Shown here in pieces: positions 25,403 to 35,360 of a DNA stretch of 64,000 nt. Source of the DNA: Laceyella sacchari (GTDB taxonomy: Bacteria; Bacillota; Bacilli; Thermoactinomycetales; Thermoactinomycetaceae); the NCBI RefSeq assembly GCF_004343255.1, contig NZ_SMDD01000001.1, positions 1,443,068 to 1,507,067 of the forward strand, in the 5' to 3' direction. A program made the translations under genes and the position numbers. How positions within the stretch are numbered: the first letter of the stretch is position 1; every line of letters begins with the position of its first letter. The notes under the pieces are model-generated. The model worked only from the letters and a program-made list of their open reading frames with translations, was not told the DNA's origin and did no database searches.

Positions 25403-26687
25403 CAGCATTCCCCTCCTGGTCACGCAGGAAATAAATCGTATCCAATTGCACCTTTTGCGCCACCCGCACGACATCTTCCATGCTGACGCGCTGAATGGCT
25501 TGCAGCATCTGCTCCAGCGTTCTTTCTTGCCCAGCCAACACCGATTGGTGATGGAAATGGATCAGCTCGTATGAGCGGTCTTGCTGTTCTTTGTAAGCAT
25601 TGGTCAATGTCGCTTTGGTTTGTTCCAATTCTTGTTGGTCGATCCGTCCCTGACGCATGGCTTCCAATTGTTCTTTGATGATATCGACCGCTCGTTGGTA
25701 ATTGCCGATTTCGATGCCGGATTGGATCATCAACAAGCCTTTGAGGCTTTCCAGTCGGGAAGAGCAGTAGTACGCCAGACTGGCCTTTTCACGCACATTG
25801 CGGAAAAGCTTAGAGTGCGGGAACCCACCCAAAATCCCGTTGTAGACAACCAGTGCCGGATAGTCGTTTGAAGTGATCTCCGTTTGTGTACGGCAACCGA
25901 TGTTTAATTTGCCTTGTTTGACATTGAGCCGATCGACAACCACCTTTTCTTCCTTCACTTCGCGGACGACGGGGGCGAGTGTATATGTCTTGCGTTGCCC
26001 AGTAGCCTGCGAGGCCAAGCGGTCACGCAACAGTTCGACAACCTGTTCTGTTGAAACATTGCCCACGCAGTACAGGTCAATGGGGCAGGTTTGAATCACA
26101 TCCTGATAATATGTATAAAGTTCGGTCGCCCCCAATTGCTCCAAATCAGCTAGCCGTCCGTGAGTAAACAAGGCGTAGGGTTCACCTTTGCACATCTCTT
26201 CTACCATGCGCTGAGCGGCATAGCGGATTTTGTCGTCTTGCAAGCTCTCGATTTTTTGCTTGAGGTTCTTCTTTTCAGCTTCCACATAAGAAGCTTTAAA
26301 CCCATTTCCTTCGGTTGCCGGGGCAAACAACACTTCGGTGAAAAAGGACAGCCCTTCTTCCAAAAGCGCCGGCTTGTCCTGCAAATACCGCTCATTGGCG
26401 ATTTCCAGACCAAATTCCATCAGGTGGCGTTCCCCTCGTTTGGACACGTCGCCAAACAGGATGGCTCCGTACAGATCATCCAGCTTCCTTTTCAATTGGA
26501 TCGTGGTGGGGGTCGATTGTGTACCCCGTTGCAACACTGCCGGCAACAGCGCGGTTTTGGTTACGGTTTCCGGCTTAAGTTCTTGTCCGATATAAGCTAC
26601 AAACGTGGTCGTTTTAAACTTGGTGCTTGGTAAGACATGCACTTGGATATTTCCAATCGAAACGGTTTCAAAATGGTTATTGGCCAC
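25389..26687 (-). CDS. ymfF: M16 family protein, inactive-type partner (YmfF-like)
   Basis: A 432-residue M16-fold protein in which the zinc motif HxxEH is missing (LLPAVLQRGTQ stands where it would be). The second half retains the conserved REKASLAYYCSSRLES segment that in two-subunit M16B enzymes supplies substrate-binding residues. It is therefore the expected non-catalytic partner of the next gene. Start GTG at 26685-26687 with AAAGGAGAGG upstream. First gene of the ymfF-ymfH pair; a terminator lies between it and the upstream lipoprotein gene. Confidence 0.9.
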   Translation of the reverse strand: MANNHFETVSIGNIQVHVLPSTKFKTTTFVAYIGQELKPETVTKTALLPAVLQRGTQSTPTTIQLKRKLDDLYGAILFGDVSKRGERHLMEFGLEIANERYLQDKPALLEEGLSFFTEVLFAPATEGNGFKASYVEAEKKNLKQKIESLQDDKIRYAAQRMVEEMCKGEPYALFTHGRLADLEQLGATELYTYYQDVIQTCPIDLYCVGNVSTEQVVELLRDRLASQATGQRKTYTLAPVVREVKEEKVVVDRLNVKQGKLNIGCRTQTEITSNDYPALVVYNGILGGFPHSKLFRNVREKASLAYYCSSRLESLKGLLMIQSGIEIGNYQRAVDIIKEQLEAMRQGRIDQQELEQTKATLTNAYKEQQDRSYELIHFHHQSVLAGQERTLEQMLQAIQRVSMEDVVRVAQKVQLDTIYFLRDQEGNADAKN

Positions 26688-26785
26688 GTTGACACCTCTC
26701 CTTTAATGTGCCGATGTATTAACATTATAGACTAATTCCAACTGAATGGAAACGATAACCACTTTTTCGGATGAATTCCCTATCA

Positions 26786-26831
26786 AAAAGCGCTACCGCC
26801 CAACGGCTCGTTCACAGCAGTTGGGCGGCGC
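26786..26831 (-). terminator. Terminator after BMP lipoprotein 2
   Basis: A GC-rich stem (CCGCCCAAC/GTTGGGCGG) with a 15-base loop, followed by CTTTTT on the minus strand, directly after the lipoprotein gene. Confidence 0.8.
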
Positions 26832-26835
26832 CGTT

Positions 26836-27873
26836 TTAACTCTGCATGAATTGCTTCAGATCAGCTTCTGTGGCAGGAACAATCAGTTCTTTATTGGCCA
26901 CTTTTTGTTTGAATTCATCCACCCGTTTGAGCACGTCAGGCTTGACATGTTTGGTAGTGGTTGGGGCATAGTCCACCCCGTTTTCCTTTAAGCCGAATTG
27001 TAACAATGTGCCTGCTTTGTGCTTCTTCTGTTGCTGTGCTTTCATCACGTTGAAAACAGCCACATCCACTCTCTTCACCATCGAGCTCAACGTGTGATCT
27101 GGAGCCAAGCGACTCTGATCCATGTCCACTCCGATAGCCCAATATTTTCCCTTTTCCCGTGTCTTTACTTCGTCAAACAACCCTTTTCCAACACCGCCGG
27201 CCGCATGATAAATGATATCAGCCCCACCATCGTACATCGCTTTGGCCAGCGACCGCCCTTTGGTGGCATCATTAAAGCTTTCAGCGTACGCTACTTGCAC
27301 TTTCACTTTGGGATTTGCCGCATGGACACCAGCTCGATACCCCACTTCAAACTTTTTGATAAGTGGGGAGCTAATCCCGCCAATAAAGCCGACTTTTCCT
27401 GTCTTGGTGCTCAAACCGGCGATCATTCCCATCAAAAATGAGCCTTCTTCTTCCTTGAAGGTGACTGCGGTAACATTTTTGGGAATCTTGCCGCCCATAT
27501 CGCTGTCCACGATCCCAAACTGAGCATTTGGAAATTGATTTGCCACATCAGCAATGGCTTTTTCAATCTTAAAACCGACACCCCATATCATGTCGCGGTT
27601 TTCCCTGGCAAATTTGGTCAAGTTGGGCACATAATCTTCATCCCGTTTTGACTCAAGTGCCTTGATATCTATGCCTAACTCCTTTTGTGCCCGTTTTAAG
27701 CCAGCGTATGTGATCTGGTTGAATGATTCATCGTTCAAACCACCCGTGTCCGTCACCATCCCGGCGGAGAAATCGCCTTTCGCTTTTTGGTTGGCGTTTC
27801 CGCCCCCTGCACACGCGGACAGCAAGAAAACACAGCAAGCCAGCAATAACGAAGCCCAGCTCATCCGTTTCAT
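26836..27873 (-). CDS. BMP family nucleoside-binding lipoprotein 2
   Basis: Substrate-binding lipoprotein of the BMP/PnrA/Med family, 345 residues. It has a signal peptide with lipobox LLSAC (residue ~22), then the family segments GMVTDTGGLNDESFNQ, VGFIGG and AAGGVGKGLFDEVK. Such proteins deliver purine nucleosides to ABC importers. ATG at 27871-27873 has AAAGGAGG six bases upstream. It lies after the permease genes but beyond a strong terminator, and is a close paralogue of the lipoprotein at 31807, so the importer appears to have two binding proteins. Confidence 0.93.
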   Translation of the reverse strand: MKRMSWASLLLACCVFLLSACAGGGNANQKAKGDFSAGMVTDTGGLNDESFNQITYAGLKRAQKELGIDIKALESKRDEDYVPNLTKFARENRDMIWGVGFKIEKAIADVANQFPNAQFGIVDSDMGGKIPKNVTAVTFKEEEGSFLMGMIAGLSTKTGKVGFIGGISSPLIKKFEVGYRAGVHAANPKVKVQVAYAESFNDATKGRSLAKAMYDGGADIIYHAAGGVGKGLFDEVKTREKGKYWAIGVDMDQSRLAPDHTLSSMVKRVDVAVFNVMKAQQQKKHKAGTLLQFGLKENGVDYAPTTTKHVKPDVLKRVDEFKQKVANKELIVPATEADLKQFMQS

Positions 27874-27925
27874 GATGATCCTCCTTTGTTTTGATCTGGA
27901 TGAACTTAGTATGAGCCTGAGCAAA

Positions 27926-27962
27926 TAAAAAAAACCTCAGCCAAAGAATTGGCTAAGGTCTT
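27926..27962 (-). terminator. Terminator after the nucleoside permease genes
   Basis: ACCTTAGCCAA/TTGGCTGAGGT stem followed by TTTTTTT on the minus strand, about ten bases after the permease stop. Confidence 0.9.
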
Positions 27963-27972
27963 TTGATGAGGA

Positions 27973-28908
27973 TTAACGGCTTCCTTTTTCGTATGGTTTC
28001 CCAACTGCGGCAGGCGCTTCCGCCCGGCCTACGAAGCCGGCCAACGCCAGGATGGTCAACACATAAGGCAACATGCTCAGCACTTCACTGGGCACGTATT
28101 TCGTTACATTAAACAGCTGGCCTGTCAAGGTCAACGCTACGGCAAAACCAAAGAACGTTGCCGCCCCCAGTACCCCAAACGGACGCCACTTACCGAAAAT
28201 CAGCGCGGCCAAAGCAATAAACCCTTGACCCGCCACTGTACCTTGGTTGAACTCACTGCCAATGGCAATCGACAATCCAGCTCCCCCTAATGCGGCCAGC
28301 GCGCCACTGATCAATACGGCAACATAGCGCATTTTCACCACGGATACGCCCGCTGTCTCCGCTGCATGTGGATGTTCGCCCACCGCGCGCAACCGCATGC
28401 CAAAGGTGGTACGGGTAAGCAGATAGTAACTGATCAGTACCACCAAAATCGCGATATACGTAGTAGGCAACGCTTTAAAGAGAGAGGGGCCGATCACAGG
28501 AATATCGCTTAAAAACGGAATCGCGATGGCATTCAACTTGTTTTCCACCACCGGGGTTTGTCCGGCACCATCATACAAGTGCTTAACCAAATAAACGGAT
28601 AACCCTAAAGCCAAAAAGTTGATCGCCACACCGCTAACCACTTGATCCGCTTTGAATGTAATGGAGGCGACAGCGTGCGGCAATGCGAGCAACACCCCGG
28701 CAAGAACTGCAAACAGCAGACCCAACCATGGATTACCGGTTGTTAGAGTGGAAACGACCGCGGTGAAGGCACCAATGGTCATCAATCCCTCCAACCCGAT
28801 ATTGACAACACCGGATCGCTCAGAGTACAGGCCACCCATCCCGGCCAAAATCAACGGGGTGGCATAAATGACAGTTGTTGATAATATGTTGGTCAACGTA
28901 TCAAGCAC
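27973..28908 (-). CDS. nupQ: Nucleoside ABC importer permease (NupQ-like)
   Basis: An integral membrane protein of 311 residues from the branched-chain-type permease family as used for nucleosides (NupQ/YufQ). Many hydrophobic helices; conserved NIGLEGLMTIGAF near residue 35 and the cytosolic loop LRAVGEHPHAAETAGVSV. Start GTG 28906-28908 with a GGGGGGG site; overlaps the preceding permease gene by eight bases. Last gene of the importer operon before the terminator. Confidence 0.92.
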   Translation of the reverse strand: MLDTLTNILSTTVIYATPLILAGMGGLYSERSGVVNIGLEGLMTIGAFTAVVSTLTTGNPWLGLLFAVLAGVLLALPHAVASITFKADQVVSGVAINFLALGLSVYLVKHLYDGAGQTPVVENKLNAIAIPFLSDIPVIGPSLFKALPTTYIAILVVLISYYLLTRTTFGMRLRAVGEHPHAAETAGVSVVKMRYVAVLISGALAALGGAGLSIAIGSEFNQGTVAGQGFIALAALIFGKWRPFGVLGAATFFGFAVALTLTGQLFNVTKYVPSEVLSMLPYVLTILALAGFVGRAEAPAAVGKPYEKGSR

Positions 28909-29971
28909 GCTTGTCCCCCCCTTTATTCCGGCTGAATTTGCCCATGAGTCGGCCGGTCACATTGGCAGCTACAAACAAGATGATTGCGGCAAACACTACC
29001 CGAATGACTTCAAATGGCACCCCGGCTTCAAACTGCATGTTTCCGCCGCCATATGTGAGGATACCAAACAGCACAGAAGCCAATACGACACCTAGTGGAG
29101 TGCTGGCACCCAACAAGGCTACCGCAATGCCATCAAACCCAATACCTGTGAAGGCAGGTTGAATCGCCAGATAACCGCTTGTACCCAATGCTTCGCCCGC
29201 GCCGGCCAAACCGGCAAACGCACCACTGAACATCATGGACAAAATGATGTTGCGTTTAACGCTCATGCCAGCGTATTCTGCTGCCAGCGGATTATGTCCA
29301 ACCGCGCGCAATTCATATCCCAACCGGGTACGCCATACAAGCACATACATAACGAAAGCGGCCAAGATCGCAAGGATAAGTCCAAAATGCAAACGGGCGC
29401 CTCCGAACATTTGTGAAACAGCATCAATGCGTAACGAAGCAGAATCCATGATTTTCGGGGTCGAATCGGCCCCATTGGACAACCAGTGGAAAACCAATGC
29501 GTTCGACAGGTACAAGGCGATAAAGTTCATCATGATTGAGATGATCACCTCGTGAACCCCGCGCGTTGCCTTCAACAAGCCTGGCACCAAGCCCCATACA
29601 GCTCCGGCCAAGCCACCGGCGATCACAGCTACAAAGGCGTGCAAAACAGGTGGCAGATTCAATTTGAGCCCGACGATAATCGCCACCAACTGACCCACGA
29701 TAAACTGCCCCTCGACACCGATGTTGAACAAGCCCGTCCGAAACGCCAAGGCAACCGCCAATCCAGTCAAGATCAGAGGCGTAATCGTCCGGAGCGTTTC
29801 ACCCAAGTCGTATGGCTGCACCAACGCACTGACGAATAACGCGTTGTAAGCCGCAATCGGATCATATCCGGCTACCACCATCATGATCGCGCCAATCAAC
29901 ATCCCTAAAAGAATGGACAACAGGGAAGTGATAAAAGTAGATTGTGAATTTATGCGAGACAAGACTTTCAT
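28901..29971 (-). CDS. nupP: Nucleoside ABC importer permease (NupP-like)
   Basis: A 356-residue membrane protein, the second permease of the nucleoside importer. It shows NIGVEGQFIVGQL near residue 85 and the coupling loop LRAVGHNPLAAEYAGMSV, the same patterns as its partner. Start ATG at 29969-29971, AGGAGGTG upstream, overlapping the ATPase stop by four bases (ATGA), so tightly coupled. Confidence 0.93.
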   Translation of the reverse strand: MKVLSRINSQSTFITSLLSILLGMLIGAIMMVVAGYDPIAAYNALFVSALVQPYDLGETLRTITPLILTGLAVALAFRTGLFNIGVEGQFIVGQLVAIIVGLKLNLPPVLHAFVAVIAGGLAGAVWGLVPGLLKATRGVHEVIISIMMNFIALYLSNALVFHWLSNGADSTPKIMDSASLRIDAVSQMFGGARLHFGLILAILAAFVMYVLVWRTRLGYELRAVGHNPLAAEYAGMSVKRNIILSMMFSGAFAGLAGAGEALGTSGYLAIQPAFTGIGFDGIAVALLGASTPLGVVLASVLFGILTYGGGNMQFEAGVPFEVIRVVFAAIILFVAANVTGRLMGKFSRNKGGDKRA

Positions 29972-31494
29972 TCCGCCTTCACCTCCTGTTGTTTGACACT
30001 GCCGGCCATCAACAAGCCCAATTCTTCTTCGGAGGTGTTTTTCGGATCAACCCAACCGACGATTTTCCCTTCATAAATCACGGCCACCCGATCACTCAAT
30101 TTCAGGACTTCATCCAGCTCCAAAGAGACCAACAGCACGGCTTTGCCCTTATCTCGTTGTTCGATGATCCGGCGATGGATGAACTCAATCGCCCCCACGT
30201 CCAACCCACGGGTCGGTTGGGCCGCGATCAAAAAGTCGGGATTGCGGTCCACTTCCCGAGCGATAATCGCTTTTTGCTGGTTACCTCCGGACAAAGCACG
30301 AATAGGCACGTGTTTATCAGGCGTGCGCACGTCAAACTCGCTGATCAATCGCTCCGCGTATAGATCCACTTCTTCTTTTTGTATCAGCCCATTTTTTGAA
30401 AACGGCGCTTGGTAGTATGTTTGCAAGACCATGTTTTCACTAACCGAAAAGTCAAGGACAAGCCCGCGTTTGTGACGGTCCTCGGGGATGTGGCCCACGC
30501 CTGCTTCGGTCACCTTGCGAGGGCTTGCATTGGTCACATCGTGCCCGCCAAGTCGAATCGTCCCGGCTTTTACCGGACGCAAGCCGGTGATCGCTTCGAT
30601 CAATTCAGTTTGTCCGTTACCGTCCACACCAGCCAAGCCGACCACTTCACCGGCTCTCACTTGCATGTTCAGCCCGCGAACCACTTCTACGCCGCGATTG
30701 TCTTCAACAACCAGATTGGCAATATCCAACACCGTTTGACTTGGATTGGCTTCTGCTTTTTCGATCTCGAAAGAGACCTCCCGGCCAACCATCAACGCGG
30801 CTAGTTGATTCTCATCCGTATCTTGCACATCGACCGTCTTGATCACCTTTCCGCGGCGAATCACCGTTACCCGGTCGCAAGTGCTCATAATTTCTTTCAG
30901 CTTATGTGTGATGAAGATAATTGTTTTCCCTTCTTTTACAAGGTTCCGCATAATTTCCATCAATTCATTGATCTCTTGCGGAGTCAACACAGCAGTCGGC
31001 TCGTCAAAGATCAAAATATCAGCGCCACGGTACAATGTTTTGAGGATTTCCACCCGTTGTTGCATGCCTACGGAAATATCAGATATTTTGGCCGTGGGAT
31101 CCACCTTGAGATTATAGCGTTCCGACAGACGCCGGATCTCACTTTCCGCTTTTTTTACATCGATGATACCCAACTTGCTCCGTTCATCACCCAGAATGAT
31201 GTTTTCGGTGACAGTGAATGGTTGGACTAACATAAAGTGTTGGTGAACCATTCCGATTCCAAGCTTATTGGCCATTGTGGGGCCTGTGATGGTAACCGGT
31301 TGTTCCTTGATGCGAATTTCACCCTCATCCGGCTGATACAAGCCAAACAGGATGTTCATCAATGTTGACTTTCCAGCTCCATTTTCCCCAAGCAAGGCAT
31401 GAATCTCACCTTTTTTCACAGTGAGATGAATTTGATCGTTGGCAACGATTCCCGGGAACCGTTTGGTTATTCCTAGCATCTCAACGACGTTCAC
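29968..31494 (-). CDS. nupO: Nucleoside ABC importer ATPase (NupO-like, two ABC domains)
   Basis: A 508-residue tandem ABC protein: first domain with Walker A GENGAGKST, signature ISVGMQQRVEI and Walker B ILIFDEPTAVL; second domain with VDGNGQTELIEAI (degenerate Walker A), LSGGNQQKAIIAREV and a Walker B-like region, as in ribose/nucleoside importers. It energises uptake through NupP/NupQ. The GTG start at 31492-31494 is preceded by AAAGGGGGG. It is about 310 bases downstream of lipoprotein gene 1. Confidence 0.93.
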   Translation of the reverse strand: MNVVEMLGITKRFPGIVANDQIHLTVKKGEIHALLGENGAGKSTLMNILFGLYQPDEGEIRIKEQPVTITGPTMANKLGIGMVHQHFMLVQPFTVTENIILGDERSKLGIIDVKKAESEIRRLSERYNLKVDPTAKISDISVGMQQRVEILKTLYRGADILIFDEPTAVLTPQEINELMEIMRNLVKEGKTIIFITHKLKEIMSTCDRVTVIRRGKVIKTVDVQDTDENQLAALMVGREVSFEIEKAEANPSQTVLDIANLVVEDNRGVEVVRGLNMQVRAGEVVGLAGVDGNGQTELIEAITGLRPVKAGTIRLGGHDVTNASPRKVTEAGVGHIPEDRHKRGLVLDFSVSENMVLQTYYQAPFSKNGLIQKEEVDLYAERLISEFDVRTPDKHVPIRALSGGNQQKAIIAREVDRNPDFLIAAQPTRGLDVGAIEFIHRRIIEQRDKGKAVLLVSLELDEVLKLSDRVAVIYEGKIVGWVDPKNTSEEELGLLMAGSVKQQEVKAE

Positions 31495-31763
31495 AGGCTT
31501 CCCCCCTTTATAAATAAAAAGGATCGTGTTTTCTCCCCTTGTTTATATCACTTATCTTTCCATTTTAGAATGAGACAACGCTTACAGCAGTATACATGAT
31601 GCCAAAATCAAAAAAAACGGCGAACCATCTCTCTTCCAAATGAAAGCGGATTAAAACAAGAGGGATTTCTAGTATACATGAGATAATTAGAATAAGGAAG
31701 AGATATTTTTATAAATAGATACTATAACCACAGAATTTCAATATGTTTTTCTAATTTGGACAT
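31495..31763 (-). promoter_or_regulatory. AT-rich leader upstream of the importer ATPase, with repeated TCATGTATACT
   Basis: No coding frame is seen. On the minus strand TCATGTATACT occurs twice (31589-31599 and 31671-31681), each containing a -10-like TATACT. They may be tandem promoter elements or sites for a regulator. No purine riboswitch pattern was recognised. Confidence 0.4.
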
Positions 31764-31796
31764 AAAAAAGAGTTGGAGTGTTCCTCCAACTCTTTG
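31764..31796 (-). terminator. Terminator after BMP lipoprotein 1
   Basis: AGAGTTGGAG/CTCCAACTCT stem with a four-base loop and TTTTTT on the minus strand, ten bases past the lipoprotein stop. Confidence 0.92.
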
Positions 31797-31806
31797 CTCC
31801 GCCTGA

Positions 31807-32835
31807 TTAGTTCGCTTTAAAGTTTTTTGCTTCTTCAGGCGTGGTTGGCACCTTGATTTCGCCTTTGATGATTTTTTGTTGGAACTCTTCCACTTTTTTT
31901 ACTACATCGTCACTGATGTGTTTGCTTTTCACAAAGCTTACGCCGCCTTCTTTCAAGCCAAACTCTTTTTGCTCGCCGCCTTTGAGTTTTCCTTCTTTCA
32001 ATTCTTTGATCACATCAAACACGGCAACATCCACTTTTTTGATCATGGAAGTCAAGGTGTGTTCCGGTGCCAGCTTGGATTGGTCCATGTCAACACCGAT
32101 AGCCCAGAATTTGCCTTGTTCACGCACTTTCACTTCATCAAACAGTCCTTTGCCCACACCACCGGAAGCATGGTAAATGATGTCAACGTTTCCGTTGTAC
32201 ATGGACTGAGCCAAAGAACGACCTTTCGTCGCGTCGGTGAAGCTTTCAGCATAAGCAACCTGTACTTCCGCATTAGGATTTACCGCTTTCACCCCTGCGA
32301 TGAAACCAGCTTCAAACTTTTTGATCAAAGGAGAGGTCATTCCGCCGATAAAGCCAACTTTATTTGTTTTCGTCGTCAGACCAGCAATCGCCCCGACAAG
32401 GAAGGAACCTTCTTCTTCTTTAAAGGTTACTGCCGTTACATTCTTCGGAATATTTCCGCCCAAATTGTCGTCCACAATGCCAAAGTGTACGTTTTGAAAT
32501 TGGTTAGCCACTTCTGGGATCGCTTTGTTAAACTTAAAGCCAATGCCCCAAGTGATATTGCGGCCTTCACGGGCAAATTTGGTCAAGTTAGGAACATAGT
32601 CTTCGTCACGTTTGGATTCTAGAGCCTTGATATCCGTGCTCAATTCTTTTTGGGAACGTTCAATGCCGGACCAAGCGCTTTGGTTGAATGACTCGTCATT
32701 CAAACCTCCCGTATCCGTTACCATGCCTACCGAAAATCCTTTGCCACCAGCTTGTCCTGCATTTTGACCGGAACAACCGACCAAAGAGACAGCCAGGACA
32801 CCCGCCAACACGGCAGCCCATGCTTTTCTTACCAT
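31807..32835 (-). CDS. BMP family nucleoside-binding lipoprotein 1
   Basis: A 342-residue BMP-family lipoprotein with signal peptide and lipobox SLVGC near residue 20, then GMVTDTGGLNDESFNQ, VGFIGG, SGGVGKGLFDEVK and GVDMDQSKLAPEH. It should bind nucleosides for NupOPQ. Two ATGs are close; the one at 32833-32835 is nine bases from AAGGGGG and is chosen over that at 32839-32841, which is too close. Protein 2 at 26836 is similar along its whole length, indicating duplication. A TTGACA at 32976-32981 (minus strand) may be its -35 element, but no good -10 follows at 17 bases. Confidence 0.93.
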   Translation of the reverse strand: MVRKAWAAVLAGVLAVSLVGCSGQNAGQAGGKGFSVGMVTDTGGLNDESFNQSAWSGIERSQKELSTDIKALESKRDEDYVPNLTKFAREGRNITWGIGFKFNKAIPEVANQFQNVHFGIVDDNLGGNIPKNVTAVTFKEEEGSFLVGAIAGLTTKTNKVGFIGGMTSPLIKKFEAGFIAGVKAVNPNAEVQVAYAESFTDATKGRSLAQSMYNGNVDIIYHASGGVGKGLFDEVKVREQGKFWAIGVDMDQSKLAPEHTLTSMIKKVDVAVFDVIKELKEGKLKGGEQKEFGLKEGGVSFVKSKHISDDVVKKVEEFQQKIIKGEIKVPTTPEEAKNFKAN

Positions 32836-33002
32836 TTCCATTTTCCCCCTTGCAGCAACAAATCGCTTGTAGTGCCAAGCTTCATCTGACGCAAAAAACC
32901 CCCCTCTAACCAATACAGAAAAAATACGTATCAATCCAGAGGAATTCTATATTTTTGATAAAAACATTATTTGGATGTCAAATAAAGCTTCGCCCATAAA
33001 TG

Positions 33003-35360
33003 TTATACCATGGGTTTACTTATTTGGCTACTGTTTTGTTTTTGTTCATATTGTTCTTTCGTCATTAACACTTCGCGCGGTTTGCTGCCTTCATAGGGAC
33101 CGATCAGACCGTCTCCTTCCATCATATCGATCAGGCGCGCAGCCCGAGTGTATCCAACCCGCAAGCGGCGTTGCAGAAGGGAAGCTGAAGCCGACTGTGA
33201 TTCCAACACAATCTGAACCGCTTGCGGATAAAGCTCGTCAGTCATATCCTGCGTCTGATTCTCACCCGCCTGCGGAATCATCTCTTCTTGGTAATGGGGT
33301 TCCTGCTGACCTTTTACGAACTTCACCACTGCCTCCACCTCTTCATCTGTGACAAAAGCCCCTTGAATCCGAATCGGTTTGGAGGCACCGGTTGGCAAAT
33401 ACAACATATCCCCTCGACCCAATAACTTTTCAGCGCCGCCCATGTCGAGAATGGTTCGCGAGTCAGCTTGTGAGGAAACAGCAAAGGCGATCCGGGAAGG
33501 GATATTCGCTTTAATCACACCCGTGATAACATCGACGGACGGACGTTGCGTGGCAATGATCAAATGAATCCCCGCGGCACGGGCCATTTGTGCCAAGCGG
33601 CAAATCGCGTCTTCCACATCGGATGGCGCAACCATCATCAAATCCGCCAACTCATCGACAATGACCACAATATAGGGCAACGGCTCTCTTCCATTCTCTT
33701 TCCGTTCTGCGACCATCTGGTTATACCGTTCAATATCACGCGCTCCCATCTTGGCGAACAGCTCATATCGCTTCTCCATCTCGGCCACCACTTTTTTGAG
33801 AGCGACAGCTGCTTTGCGCGGCTCCGTCACCACGGGCACCAACAGATGAGGAATACCGTTGTACACGTTTAACTCAACCATTTTGGGGTCAATCATCAGG
33901 AGCTTCACTTCGTCTGGACGCGCCTTGTAGAGCAAACTGACAACGATGCCGTTAATACAAACACTTTTACCCGAACCGGTCGCCCCCGCGATCAGCAAAT
34001 GGGGCATTTTCGCCAAGCTGTCCACCTTGGGCTCACCATAAATATCTCGTCCTAAAGCAATACTCAGCTTGGATTGGTTGTCTTGGTATGGCAAACTTTC
34101 TATCACATCACGCAACCCGACTTTGGCGACTTCGGGATTGGGGACTTCAATCCCCACCGCGGATTTACCGGGAATAGGCGCTTCAATACGAATATCTTGA
34201 GCTGCCAAAGCCAATGCGATGTCATCTGCCAGATTGACGATCCGGCTCACTTTCACTCCTGTCTCCGGCTGAATCTCATACCGCGTCACAGCCGGCCCCC
34301 GATGAATTCCGATCACATTGGCCTTTACACCGAAACTCTTCAACTTTTCGACCAGGATTTTGGCGTTTTCCTGATAATCCCCTTGATTCAGCTGATGTTT
34401 CCGTTTGAATTTGGTGAGCAATGAAAGCGGAGGCAACCGGTATTCTGCCGGCGTGTGCGACTGGAACCGGACCACCAACTCTTCCTCTTTGACCGGTTCA
34501 GCTGAACCAGCCGCCTGGACTGGGACATCTTGGCGAGGAGTTGATCCTTCTTCTGTCTTGAGCTGAAGCTGCAACTGCTTCGGCTTCATGTCATCTCCTG
34601 CTTCTTTCTGGTAAGCATGATCGGCGAAATCATAAATGATCGGTTCGACGATCGGCTCATTGCTAACACCTTGCTCGGCATCCTCCCGCCGTCGTGACGA
34701 GGCAGGCGCTTTGTGCCGCTTTTGCTGGCGGCGAGCTTGTTTAGCTACATATCCACGCAGCCATTCAATCAGGCTTCGTTTCACTTTTTTCTTCATCTTC
34801 TTGATCCAGCCCTTGGTCTTCTTAAACGCCTTTACATACGAAAAATCAGCGATCAAGAGAAGCCCGCTCAGCACGAATGCCCCCAGCACAATCAATGTGC
34901 CTGTGTCAGCAAACAAAAACCGCAACAGAGCGTAGAGGACAGCACCCACCATGCCACTGCCAATGTCTTGGGGAACGGCGGAAGTCCGCTCATCCAACAA
35001 CAGGTACCACGTGGCGTCGACAATGCCTTGTTTGGTCTGCAAAGTGTGGAAGGTGAGATAATGGTTATAAGCCAGCAGTGACAAAAACACCAACAACACG
35101 CCCGTCATTCGCGGCGACCAGCGTTGTGGCCATTTCCGATTGATCATTACGTACACTGCCAGCCAGATGCCGATGATCGGCACAACAAAATCCCAAGTTC
35201 CTACAATAAACCGTGCCAAATACGTCAGGTTTCGCCCGATGGCGCCATAACTTGCCATAGTGATAAAAGATAAGGCCAAAAGGGTGATGCCGTAAATTTC
35301 GAATAATATTTCACGCTTTAGTTGTTCAGGTTGCTTCTTTTTTTTCTTTCTCCTTGCCAT
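33003..35360 (-). CDS. spoIIIE: DNA translocase SpoIIIE/FtsK
   Basis: A 785-residue FtsK/SpoIIIE ATPase that pumps DNA through the division septum. Order: basic N-terminus (ARRKKKKK), about four membrane helices (residues ~20-190), a charged linker, then the motor with Walker A GATGSGKS near residue 463 and Walker B-like [11 protein letters not shown], and the C-terminal gamma winged helix ([18 protein letters not shown]) that reads orienting DNA sequences. The ATG at 35358-35360 is six bases from AAAGGTG. The length equals B. subtilis SpoIIIE, and the neighbours (tepA, ylzJ, nucleoside importer, ymf genes) match its locus; SpoIIIE versus a second FtsK (SftA) is decided on that basis. Confidence 0.95.
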   Translation of the reverse strand: MARRKKKKKQPEQLKREILFEIYGITLLALSFITMASYGAIGRNLTYLARFIVGTWDFVVPIIGIWLAVYVMINRKWPQRWSPRMTGVLLVFLSLLAYNHYLTFHTLQTKQGIVDATWYLLLDERTSAVPQDIGSGMVGAVLYALLRFLFADTGTLIVLGAFVLSGLLLIADFSYVKAFKKTKGWIKKMKKKVKRSLIEWLRGYVAKQARRQQKRHKAPASSRRREDAEQGVSNEPIVEPIIYDFADHAYQKEAGDDMKPKQLQLQLKTEEGSTPRQDVPVQAAGSAEPVKEEELVVRFQSHTPAEYRLPPLSLLTKFKRKHQLNQGDYQENAKILVEKLKSFGVKANVIGIHRGPAVTRYEIQPETGVKVSRIVNLADDIALALAAQDIRIEAPIPGKSAVGIEVPNPEVAKVGLRDVIESLPYQDNQSKLSIALGRDIYGEPKVDSLAKMPHLLIAGATGSGKSVCINGIVVSLLYKARPDEVKLLMIDPKMVELNVYNGIPHLLVPVVTEPRKAAVALKKVVAEMEKRYELFAKMGARDIERYNQMVAERKENGREPLPYIVVIVDELADLMMVAPSDVEDAICRLAQMARAAGIHLIIATQRPSVDVITGVIKANIPSRIAFAVSSQADSRTILDMGGAEKLLGRGDMLYLPTGASKPIRIQGAFVTDEEVEAVVKFVKGQQEPHYQEEMIPQAGENQTQDMTDELYPQAVQIVLESQSASASLLQRRLRVGYTRAARLIDMMEGDGLIGPYEGSKPREVLMTKEQYEQKQNSSQISKPMV

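Noticed and set aside
32836..33002. Possible purine riboswitch upstream of the first BMP lipoprotein
   Set aside because: The conserved purine aptamer core and a terminator/antiterminator pair were not found.
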